The position numbers were made by a program, and so were the translations under genes. A DNA stretch of 64,000 nucleotides from Limnanthes douglasii subsp. nivea (taxonomy: Eukaryota; Streptophyta; Magnoliopsida; Brassicales; Limnanthaceae). The stretch covers positions 152,769,195 through 152,833,194 of the forward strand of contig JAUPFV010000005.1 of NCBI GenBank assembly GCA_036936605.1, written 5' to 3'. The first letter of the stretch is position 1. Each line of letters opens with the position of its first letter. The notes beneath the pieces were generated by a model, which worked only from the letters and a program-made list of their open reading frames with translations, was not told the origin of the DNA and did not search any database. Shown one piece after another: positions 55,204 through 64,000 of this stretch.

Positions 55204-57928
55204 AAATTGTTGTTCGCAAAATCTAATATTTTTGCATTGGCGACGCTTTTGGCGACGAGTATGAAGAGAATGACCCGTCGGTGAGATTCTAGAAAAAATC
55301 TAAACAACCAAGACACGTACCCCAAATATCAACATCCAACGAATAAGGCTCTTGCGCAGTCATTCATTTCCTCGAATTCATCAAGCCTCAGATAATCTAC
55401 ACCGACAAAAAAGCTCAAGTTATTTTACTATACAAATTCCTTTTTAAAAGAATTCACTTGCAGGTTTCACAAAGGGTGTATATTCGGCCCTTGTCAATAA
55501 AATAGCAACAATACAAAGAAGCATAAATAAATACGACAAGAAAGTAAAGGCCGAAGCAAAATCTAATTACTCAAATCAGGGTCTTAGCTATATATCACAG
55601 CAAAAACAAAAACTTTCCCTTGAGATAGACTTGGGGAAGGGTCCAGCACAATCTCAACATTACCTTCGCCTAACTTTCTAGTTGCATCCATAGGTGCCTC
55701 ATTAGTTACAATCAAAGGCATTGAATTTCGTAGCTTTGTCGATATTTTGGGTCAATATGAGTCCAAATCATCTAGACACCTCATCCGAAGATCAATAAGC
55801 ATAACATATGCATCCATATGCATGGTAGCTTTGGATGAGTCACGCATGATGGTAGAAAACTTCACAGCAATCTTAAACCATTCAGCCATTTTGGCAACAA
55901 ACTTAGCTATTTTGCGTGAACGTAAAACATTTACTCTATAAATAAAATCACATTCTTCTTTTTCATGGATGTTTTTTCAGCATCCATGCTATCTAGATTG
56001 CTTTCAAACTATGGTTGATCGATGATATGTCCCACCTGCTTTGTCGATAACAACACATTGGTTGCCTTTTAACTTTCCTTCACATTCATCCAACTGGACC
56101 ATAAGGTTTTTGGTAGTCTCATTAACCTTTTCTTTATGAAATTGGTGAGTCGTACCTACCGTTATAGCTCAACATCATCATCGCCAATAAAGAGCCAACC
56201 CCAAAAAAATAAGAAGATCATTTTCCTACGGTCGTAGGATCCTTATCTTTATAATTGAAAATGTTCCAACATTCATTTCTTCCCAAATTTGGGATGAATG
56301 TGGAGCTTTAAAATCTATTCAACACCCCTAATTCTTTAGCATTAAATTCTCTACAAAGTTAAAATAAGAGTAAAATCTTAAAATCTTTTTAGAGCCCCTA
56401 ATGTTCCAACATTTATTTCTCACAAAGTTAAAATAAGTATGAAGTGTCTTAATATCTTCAATGCCCCTAATGCTAGGACATTCAATAATGAGTCTAGGCA
56501 CTCCAGCATCCCTGAACGTAATTAATAACTAATGTTACGACATCTTTTTTTATTCACACATGATAAGATTGATACCTCTCAGCTCCTAACAAAATGGTTA
56601 AGACTATGATGACACGAATCCATGGAACCGACCTAATATGGTAGATTTTACTGTTATGATATTACATGATGTATCATACAAAATAAGTAAGACTGGATAA
56701 CGCATAACATTCAACACCAATTTTTTTGAGGTAGAACACATCGTAAAATGGATAACACATTACAGTCGACACCTAATGATCCAAACGATCAACACATGTT
56801 TCAGATTTAGCTCTACAAAGCTAAGTATTTTATTTTTCTATTTTTTAGGATATCGAATGCATATTAGGCTTACAAGTCAAACATTGTTGTGCACTAAGAT
56901 TACGAGCCAAGAACCAATATCGATAAGGCTTACGAGCCGAACCTAAATACAATATGGCTACTAGCTGAAGTGATTAAAACTATAAATTTAGGTTCCATTC
57001 AATTTAATTTTCTTTACGCTATGCCAATTTTCTGTCAAACTAGACCATAATATATCATCCATTTTAAGAAAAAAAAAAATACCTTAAAATTTTATATGTG
57101 ATTGTATCACTTTCTCAACATCCATTTTCTACAACTAACCAATGGCTAAGACTAAGATGCCTCAACACCCTCTTATTATGCTTTAACATTCGTTTTTTCA
57201 TGCTACGATATTAAAAAATGAGTATCATCACTCCAAGGTCTATTAACAACAATGATCTTAATCTCTTAAAATGTTAAGGGTGTTGAATAAAGATATTGGA
57301 AGCAACAAATAATATTCAAAAGGTAGGTAAATGGTTCACCTTCAGGTACACATGTTTGAGAATGATTTTATCTAGTCCTTTCTTTCTTCAACAAAGACCA
57401 ATAGCTACTCGACGAGCCAAAAATTAAAGACGAAAACTCAAAAATTAAAGACGAACACTCACTTTCTCTTGTCTTTTCTTTATCTTTCACAAAATATTAG
57501 AGAAGCTACTCAACATGCTAAAGACCAAAGACAAAATTTCTTTCTTCAACAATAATATTTCTTCATACATGATTTGGAATGGCCAACGGGACTACTACAT
57601 CATGCCTACAAGCAACACAAATAAATTTTATTTTCTGAAAGTCTTTTGAATCCAAATCAACAAAGCAAACAACTCCAAGATAATGTTCAAAACTTTTGTA
57701 GCATGTTATTTTTTATGGTACTTTTTTTTCTCATGGAAAAATATAGTTTTTTCCTTGAATGAGGTTTCTGCCGACATGTATTTGTTAACGTATGCTGGAA
57801 TATAGTCAGAACATTTAACTCTAGATTAGTTTCTAACGTTAGTTTAACTAGAGTGAAGATCAATCTACCAAGGTATTTGAAGACTATATCGAGTCCAACT
57901 AAAACAATTGTAATATTATTGAATCTAC
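55204..57928. other. Interior of the non-autonomous LTR element; no recognised coding sequence
   Basis: Only short frames, e.g. 55747-55941 (plus), without motif. Some internal repetition: acaaagttaaaataag occurs twice (about 56355 and 56427) with aatgttccaacatt(t/c)att nearby, and ggcttacgagcc-type phrases recur at 56865-56940. These may be ancient tandem pieces. Confidence 0.5.
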
Positions 57929-58362
57929 TGATGACGGTGAATTTCACCCACTTCGCCGAAGTATCCTTTATTTGGACCATCAGTAACAACACCTGGTCGG
58001 TGCCTCTTTTGGGCCAACGTCTTTTCATGGTCGATGCTTCCTAGTAGATGCCCTCCTAGTCGATACATGATCAGTTACAAAATGATAAAATCTTTAAGAA
58101 TTTATATTTTATCATTCATAAATATTTGGTTTTATTGTATTCATTAGTTACAGACTTATATAATTAAGTAAAGAAACTAATATAAATATTAATGTACTAG
58201 ATAAATATACATCAACTATAATATCTTTTATATAAAGAATAATTGTATCAATGAACAAATAATCGATCAATCGATTTTTTATCTTCATTCCATTGTTCCT
58301 CTATTATATTTTCATTATTTTTTATCCTCAAAATCTATAAGTCCATTTACTTCCTACCTTCA
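57929..58362 (+). repeat. 3' LTR of the non-autonomous element
   Basis: Partner of 54711-55161, about 80% similar by eye, starting tgatgacggtgaatttcac. Confidence 0.75.
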
Positions 58363-59655
58363 ACTTCTCTACATTCTATACTCATCATGGACAAATGATC
58401 ATACATGAAACATCTGCCTTCTACCTATATTACAACCGTAACATAAAAAATTTATACTTATGATTTTGTCTTTGCCTTGTGGTTCTTCAAGTGTCACGAG
58501 GTACGTAGGCTCAGTGATAAGCTTATTTATACCCTCATTGCATCTACTGCAAGCTCATTTTTAGAGGAAGTCATAATTACCTCATTTTTTTTGTCAAAGT
58601 ACTATATCTATCTACAAAACAAGTCAAGACAAGTCGTTAGTCTCTTTATCCGGGCTCTAGCGATGATGATTGATAATCAAACGAACTACAAAATCTTGTT
58701 AAATAACTATGTACAAGATAATAACTGGATTACTTTCTTGAATTCCAAACTTAGTTTCCTGTTACGGCCGAAAAAACCTCGGGCCAAACCATATATTTTT
58801 TCTAAGGAAACCTTCTACTGAGTCGCGCTTAAATCAGGTTATCATGTCCCTTTCGCATGTTGATGGTTATTCTCTCTCCTAAGTACTCTCTGTGTTTTTT
58901 ATCTATTTTTCGTTGAACGTTTAAATTTCAACATGCTTGGCCAATTTGGTGCGGTTGTGCTAGGCTGATCTTATGTCGATTTGGTGCAGTTATGGACGAT
59001 CAATATTAAGGTATTATGATGCTTATTTTTCGGTTTCATGTTTCTTCCACTGAGCAATATGCTCAATCTTGGTTTGTTAGATCGTCACATAAGGTAATAT
59101 TTTTTTTACTGGTGGTGGTGTCGCATGAGATGCATGAAAACCTAGACCTATCGGTATATCAATTTACCGAGCGACGAATTTTTATTCTAGAGAACAAGTG
59201 GGTTTGGTCTTTTCATTTGGACCTGGTCTTATTCTGATCCGACTGTTTTTCTCTCAAGTTCTGATTTTTGGCTAAACTTGAATATCAGTTGCTTTTAATC
59301 CTACATTTCACGTTTTCTTTATCTTGTATATATTTTTAACTCTTTTAAAATTTCAAAATTAATTATATCACTTGTTGTTCTCATTATATTACTGGTCCAG
59401 TTGACATGAATGTTCTTTTTGTAGTGGCATATATTGTTTTGTCTCAAAGCATGTTACATTTCCCTTCTTTCATTTAAATTTTTCTTTATAATAGACCATA
59501 AATTAATTTACAATATGATGCATATGTTGTTATGGGTCCAGGTACTCCTTTTAAAATTAAATAGCACATCTTTTGTGCTCCAATTTTGGGGCTACATATG
59601 TGATATAAGAGATACAAGACCAACGACTAATCCACTATAAGTTTCAAATATCATA
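58363..59655. other. No recognised gene
   Basis: The 114-codon plus frame at 58477-58821 has no motif I know. Others are shorter. Possibly 5' LINE or LTR-derived sequence. Confidence 0.35.
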
Positions 59656-60430
59656 ATGCTTAATGTTTTGTTGAGTGTTCGCGGGTTAAATGATCTAGTA
59701 CGACAAAATGATATCAATGGTTGTATTATCATGAAAAAGTTAGGGTTCACCTACCTAAAAGTAGATCTTAAAATTAGAGCTCTAGCTCATTTTTGGTATT
59801 ATCCAACTTACCATGTCTCTCACCCTTGGGTAGGATCTAGATTATTTGGAATCCAAGTTTGATCTATATCGTTAGAATTTTTTCTTCCCCGCAATACATA
59901 CATTATAAAGCTAGAATTCTTAACTTTTCATTTTTCTTTCGTCATACATCCATATATGTTTTTAACAATGCTCTTAATCGTATTCCCGTTTTAGTCAAAT
60001 CTATAGGCAATTGCGATGCTAGATCGAGTCTCTCATTGGGTCACCATTATGGACTTCAAAGTTATTTGTGAACCAGATGAATGAATCAACTCCACACAAC
60101 ATTAGAATACAAAAATTAAAGGAACACAACTTCTTTTCCTATCGATGTGAGCTTAATGGCCTTCGTTCTTCTGGATTCTAATTATTTTGAAGTAACAAAC
60201 AACCTCTTAATGGTATCTCTTCCAAAATAGACCATATCTTAGTAAAAAATGATTGTGACGAGTCTTTTCTAATGTCTATTACCTATTATGTCTTTCTTCG
60301 TACTCCATACCACACCGTTGTAACACTAAATATAGGCATCTCTCGTCCTTGTAACAAAAAAAATCGTATTCTTCAATGTGTGGCAATTTCACCCAAATTT
60401 CAAAAAAATTACTAATATTAGCTGGAACCT
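59656..60430 (+). pseudogene. LINE (L1-type) endonuclease remnant
   Basis: Starts MLNVLLSVRGLNDLVRQNDI (usual xxWNVRGLNDxxKQxxV), then across shifts FFFRHTSIYVFNNALNRIPV. Near 60150-60350 comes CELNGLRSSGF, SNKQPLNGISSKIDHILV and CDESFLMSITYYVFLRTPYH, matching DLRSxGxxFTWSNxxxxxxxIxxKIDRVLVNxxW and FLPxGxSDHxP of plant LINE apurinic-type endonucleases. RT is not visible further on. Function would be to nick target DNA for LINE insertion. The gene is dead. Confidence 0.75.
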
Positions 60431-61380
60431 ACTAATCATCGCACAAGGTATCTGCCTTTTTTCGTAAAATCTCTTTTGTATTTTATTTTTTCTACGTGAT
60501 CTCAAAAAAGTAATTTATTGAGTATCTAATGCTAAATCTGACATATTCGAAGCTCAGTCACTCCTAGTTTCGAAATAAATCAAAGTTTTTTCCTCTTTTA
60601 TCTTCATCAGAAGACTCATAGAATCATTTTGTAAGGAAACTCAAGACAAATCTGGCTCAAATTTGCAGATCAAGACAACAACAAAAAACCTAAAATTATA
60701 TCAAAACTCGTATCTTATACAATATAATGGTGTCAATCTCCAAATTTTTTTTATATATATAATCTCTACTTGAAAGTTTATTTAATATATTTTTTTATGT
60801 AAAATAACAAAAAATCAATTATAAAAGCAAAATTAATACGAATAATTTTATTTACTACCCATCGATCTCAATATAAAAGACGAATAATAGAATCCTAACT
60901 CGCGGTTATTGTTAATCTTATTCTACCAATCATGTTTATATATATTTTCGAAGTTTGAAATATTTGTAAGTATAAATAAATGAAATTTAATGTATAAAAA
61001 AAATCAAAATATCGTATACATTAAAAATATATTGGGTAATAACTAGCATGATATTTATCTTGTATATAATAATATATTATAATTTATATCAGTTTAAATT
61101 GTATAATTCTATATCAATACTTACTCCTGAAACTATAAATAAACCATAAAATTGTTCCTAATTTCACGTTGCGGATACATGCGCTGATAATATGTATTAT
61201 CACATGTATAAAAAAAAGAATCGTTTTATTCTATATATCATTTTATAAAATAAATTTTGTATTGTCTTAAAATATAAAAAAATTCTCACTTTAAACCTTA
61301 TTTTATAAAAACAAGTTGTCGTTTATTATTTTTTTAATTAAATTTAGTTTTTCATTTTTTTTATAAAAAAACTATTAGAC
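60431..61380. other. No recognised gene
   Basis: Very AT-rich. No open frames of note. Confidence 0.45.
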
Positions 61381-61590
61381 TTATTAAAAGAGTTGACGAA
61401 TCTTTTAATTTGAAAATATTACTGAAAAAATTCAGTTAGTCACAAATGACTCATTAAGGAGATTTAATTTTATTAAGGAGAGTCGAAGACGTTTTGAATT
61501 CGAAAAGACCATTGAAATAATTTAGTGAGTCATAAATGGCTCTTTAAAGAGAGTTAATTATTGTAATTGTTTCTTCTTCTCCTTTAACTC

Positions 61591-61598
61591 TATATAAA
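61591..61598 (+). promoter_or_regulatory. TATA box of the copia LTR
   Basis: TATATAAA in ctttaactctatataaagc, about 500 bp before the primer site. Upstream is a diverged ~95-bp tandem duplication (61415-61560: cagttagtcacaaatgactc / agtgagtcataaatggctc). Confidence 0.65.
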
Positions 61599-61722
61599 GC
61601 AAATAGTTAGGTTTGTGAATGTATAAAAAAAGAATGACAGATACCTTTCTAATAAAAATTGATTTGCAGCAGGTTCGGGGACGTAAACACAGTTTGATGA
61701 ACTCCGCTAACAATTTGTGTGT

Positions 61723-62030
61723 TTGATCTTACTGCTAGTTTATATTGTGTTTGATCTTAATGTTGGTTTATTGCGCCGGAGACATAGGCACAATGTTTGA
61801 TCTTACTGCTAGTTTATACTGTGTTTGTTCTTACTGGTAGTTTATATTGTGTTTGATCTTACGGCTAGTTTATATTGTGCTTGATCTTAGTGTTGGTTTA
61901 TTGTGTCCGAGACAAAGGTACAGTGGTTGATCTTATTGCTAGTTTATATTGTGTTTGATTTTACAGTTGGTTTATTGTACTGGATACATAGGCACAGTGT
62001 TTGATCTTATTGTTAGTTTATTGTGTTTCC
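61723..62030. repeat. Minisatellite inside the copia LTR
   Basis: Repeated gtgtttgatcttactgctag and ttta(t/-)attgt units of ~28 bp, interleaved with a longer unit containing ggtttattg...gagacataggcaca. At least eight gatctta occurrences are visible. Confidence 0.85.
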
Positions 62031-62101
62031 CAACAACATATTGTTATTATTTGTATTTCAGTAATCTTATCACATGACCTTTTACGTAAGATCCCTACAA
62101 C

Positions 62102-62113
62102 TGGTATCAGAAC
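62102..62113 (+). other. Primer-binding site (tRNA-Met type) of the copia element
   Basis: tggtatcagaac, matching TGGTATCAGAGC at all but one base. Confidence 0.85.
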
Positions 62114-62160
62114 ATCAGGTTTGGTTGCGATCCAAAGGAGGTAAGATTTTAGTGGGAGCA

Positions 62161-62960
62161 ATGGCTACAAATGAAGGAAAGGCGAGACTCCAAAAGTTTG
62201 ATGATGTACACTTTGGGTTATGAAAGATCAGATTGAAGATTATATGTACCAGAACCTCTCAGACAAGAAGCGAAGGAATATGAAAGATGAAGAATGGACT
62301 CTTCTTGACAGAAAAGTCCTTAGAGTCATCCGATTGATGTTACCCCGTAATGCTGTTTTAAGCATCATAAAGGAAACAACCAAGACAGGTATTATGAAGG
62401 CTCTCTCAAATATGTATGAGAAACCATCAGCGTCCAACAAAGTTCACTTGATGAGGCGTGTATTCAATTTGCGAATGACGAAAGGCGCATATGTAGCTCA
62501 ACTCCTTAATGAACTCAATACAATCACAACCCAATTGAGTTCGGTTGAAATTTATTTTGATGAAGAAATCTGAGCATTAATATTATTGTCTTCTCTACGA
62601 GATAGTTGGAATGCTACTGTCACAGCTGTTAGTAGCTCGTTAGGAAGCAATAAGTTAAAATTTGATGATGTTCGTGACCTCGTTCCTAGTGAAGATATTC
62701 GAAGGAGAGAATCAAGTGAGTTATCAATTTTGTCGGTCTTAAATACAGAATCAAGAGGAAGAAATTCAACTAGAGCGTATGGATGCGGTAAATGAAACTA
62801 GCGAGGTAGATCAAGAGAAGGGAGGTCTGAGTCCAGGAATCTTAAAAATTTCTAATGGTGAACAAATATCAAATATTAGAACTGTAGGAAGACATGTCAC
62901 TATAAAAATCAGTGCAAGAGAGAACCAAAAGACCAAGACAAGAGGACAGAGAAAAATATA
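62161..62960 (+). pseudogene. copia gag, lightly broken
   Basis: ATG at 62161 gives MATNEGKARLQKFDDVHFGL. A stop and a one-base shift near 62220 move the frame to QIEDYMYQNLSDKKRRNMKD, then LRVIRLMLPRNAVLSIIKET, MYEKPSASNKVHLMRRVFNL and RMTKGAYVAQLLNELNTI. After a TGA at 62571-62573 it reads LSSLRDSWNATVTAVSSSLG and FDDVRDLVPSEDIRRRESSE. This is the copia UBN2-type gag domain. The following Arg/Lys-rich part (62779-62961) contains HVTIKISARENQK, the worn nucleocapsid knuckle (HxxxxCR...). Confidence 0.9.
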
Positions 62961-63004
62961 ACTTAAGAAGGAGACGATACGTTAATATATTCCTTAGATA
63001 GCAA

Positions 63005-63420
63005 GGAAGAGTCTTGGGTTTTAGACGCTGGAACATTGTTCTACGCTACTTCGAATAAATAATACTTCAAGAGGTATGTCCCTAGTAAACGTAGAAATAT
63101 ATATATCTTGGTGATGATCAACCTTCTGATATTATTGGTAAATGTACTGTGAAGATTAAGTTGAATGGGTCTGTTTAGGAACTGAAAGATGTCAGGCATA
63201 TCATTGATCCGAGAAAGAACTTAATCTCAGTAGGGCAGTTGGCTAGCGAAGGCTACACTAGGATCTTACATGGTGACAATTGGAAGATTTCAAAGGGAGC
63301 AATGACGGTTGCTCGCGGAAAGAAGAGTGGTACTCTTTACAAGACAATAAAGATGAGTTGTTCAATTGCAATAGCAGCAGGAAACGAAAATCCAAATATG
63401 TGGCACAGAGGCTTGTCACA
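63005..63420 (+). pseudogene. copia protease and GAG-pre-integrase
   Basis: SWVLDAGTLFYATSNK corresponds to WVLDSGAxxHATxxK (Asp and Gly kept). Then come ELKDVRHI and the open stretch QLASEGYTRILHGDNWKISK, GAMTVARGKKSGTLYKT and NPNMWHRGLSH, the GAG-pre-integrase wording with the zinc-binding WHxRLGH start. A few stops interrupt it. Confidence 0.88.
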
Positions 63421-64000
63421 TGAATGAGAAATGTATGGAAATTATGTACTGGAAAGGAAGTTTCTAGGTCTTCAGTCAATCAATATAGACTTGTGCGAAA
63501 ATTGTATACTTGGAACACAGAAAAGGGTCAGTTCTAAGACAAGTGGAAGAACCCCCAAAAAAGAAAGGCTATAGCTTGTTTCATCTATAAGAGGAAAACA
63601 CTACTTTGTGACTTTTATCGATTATCATTCTCGAAGGGTATAGGTTTATTTTCTAAAGCATAAATTTGAAGTATTTGATGTTTTAGGAGATGAAAATCCA
63701 TAGTTGATAATGAGACATGTATGAAGATTAAAAAGCTCAGAATCGATAATGGCAGTGAATATGAGGATTCCAGATTCAAGAAATTTTGCTATGAGCACGG
63801 TATCAGGATGGAGAAAACCGTGTCGGGTATGCCTCAACACAATGACATTTCTGAATGTATGAACAAAACATTGACAGAAAGAGCCAGAAGCATTCGTATA
63901 CAATCAGGTCTATCGAATCAGTTCTATGCAGAAATAGTCAACACATCGGCCTATCTAGGTAACCGAAGCCCATCGGTTCTTTTTCAGCATAGAATACCGG
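63421..64000 (+). pseudogene. copia integrase, truncated by the window edge
   Basis: Zinc part: INIDLCENCILGTQKRVSSK (C-x2-C). Core: YFVTFIDYHS, then KLRIDNGSEYEDSRFKKFC (second catalytic Asp present), SGMPQHNDISECMNKTLTER (Glu present; usual GVAERMNRTL) and FYAEIVNTSAYLGNRSPSVL. The first motif (HSDVWGP) is deleted or worn near 63575. Frameshifts occur near 63570 and 63700. Confidence 0.9.

Larger units (their letters stand above)
54711..58362 (+). mobile_element. Non-autonomous LTR retrotransposon without pol (LARD-like)
   Basis: LTRs at 54711-55161 and 57929-58362 share tgatga(t/c)(a/g)g, gaatttcaccca or ggatttcaccca, tcgatgcttcctag, gttacagtcttatataatta / gttacagacttatataatta, atcgatcaatcgac / atcgatcaatcgat and agtccatttactt. 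A primer-site-like ttggtgatatgctttgggag (55184-55203) resembles that of the Tat element, and the 3' LTR is preceded by ctac as there. The 2.77-kb interior has no recognisable gag or pol. This suggests a gypsy-related element that relies on another element's enzymes. No target-site duplication is evident. Confidence 0.78.
61380..64000 (+). mobile_element. Ty1/copia retrotransposon, 5' half (runs off the window)
   Basis: An LTR-like region with TATA box and minisatellite (about 61380-62099) is followed by a tRNA-Met primer site, gag, protease, GAG-pre-integrase and integrase. The window ends inside integrase. The reading frame is only lightly damaged compared with the other copia element, so it is younger. 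The left LTR edge is not fixed because the 3' LTR is outside the window. Confidence 0.85.

Noticed and set aside
55235..55256. Phrase ttggcgacgcttttggcgacg as primer-binding site of the non-autonomous element
   Set aside because: Lies over 70 bp after the LTR end; the phrase at 55184 is better placed and more like that of the Tat element. Kept only as an alternative.
54706..58367. Target-site duplication for the non-autonomous element
   Set aside because: aggaa on the left versus acttc on the right do not match.
1..64000. tRNA, rRNA, snRNA or miRNA genes
   Set aside because: No cloverleaf-like or other diagnostic sequence was noticed by eye; a covariance-model scan would be decisive but could not be run.

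Overview
The window is plant nuclear DNA, most likely from a eudicot. It is AT-rich, rich in microsatellites and packed with plant-type LTR retrotransposons (Tat-lineage and chromovirus Ty3/gypsy, several Ty1/copia), a LINE remnant, foldback MITEs and a hAT-like end. It contains one intact, spliced, plant-specific gene. There are no bacterial features, no CRISPR array and no RNA gene I could recognise.

Left part (1-6.9 kb): a compact promoter-like block has three CRE/as-1-type boxes, a perfect GC-rich hairpin and a TATA box. It precedes a 164-codon unknown ORF, a ~90-bp minisatellite and a hAT-like terminal repeat. A minus-strand LTR/primer-binding-site/gag fragment follows at 4.5-5.2 kb. From 6.99 to 14.69 kb four head-to-tail copies of a ~1.92-kb unit of unknown origin form a mosaic tandem array. 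A 568-bp foldback element follows. At 17.5-20.6 kb lies a decayed chromovirus-type Ty3/gypsy element (LTR, tRNA-Met-type primer site, gag, zinc knuckle, protease, RT fused by deletion to the integrase C-terminus).

Centre (22.96-33.48 kb): a structurally complete Tat-lineage Ty3/gypsy element carries ~372-bp LTRs and a 5-bp target-site duplication (acagt). It encodes gag, protease, RT, two RNase H domains (the second of the extra Tat/archaeal type) and integrase. Its 3' half holds a long antisense ORF (29.7-32.7 kb). This ORF has a gypsy-type-transposon domain, a C-terminal coiled coil and an 84-nt intron whose removal preserves the frame. The element is now dead (many CAA/CAG to stop changes, integrase DDE Asp to Asn), but the architecture is legible. 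It landed beside the integrase tail of another gypsy copy.

Right of this (34-44 kb) is gene-containing DNA: a second foldback element, a 265-bp direct repeat pair 3.1 kb apart, an RNase H fragment, and on the minus strand the one intact gene. That gene is a two-exon SHI/STYLISH (SRS) zinc-finger transcription factor (356 aa, 884-nt intron) with a CT-rich leader, a candidate uORF and a GCC-box-like site. From 44 to 49 kb there is AT-rich intergenic DNA.

Right part (49-64 kb): a decayed full-length Ty1/copia element with both LTRs is followed by a non-autonomous LTR element (~3.65 kb, no pol). A LINE endonuclease remnant comes next, then the 5' half of another Ty1/copia element that runs off the window edge.

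What deserves most attention is the spliced antisense ORF of the Tat element, the mosaic 1.92-kb array, and a hammerhead-ribozyme-like core at the polypurine-tract/LTR junction of the Tat element. All calls come from reading the sequence and recalled family motifs; no database search was run.
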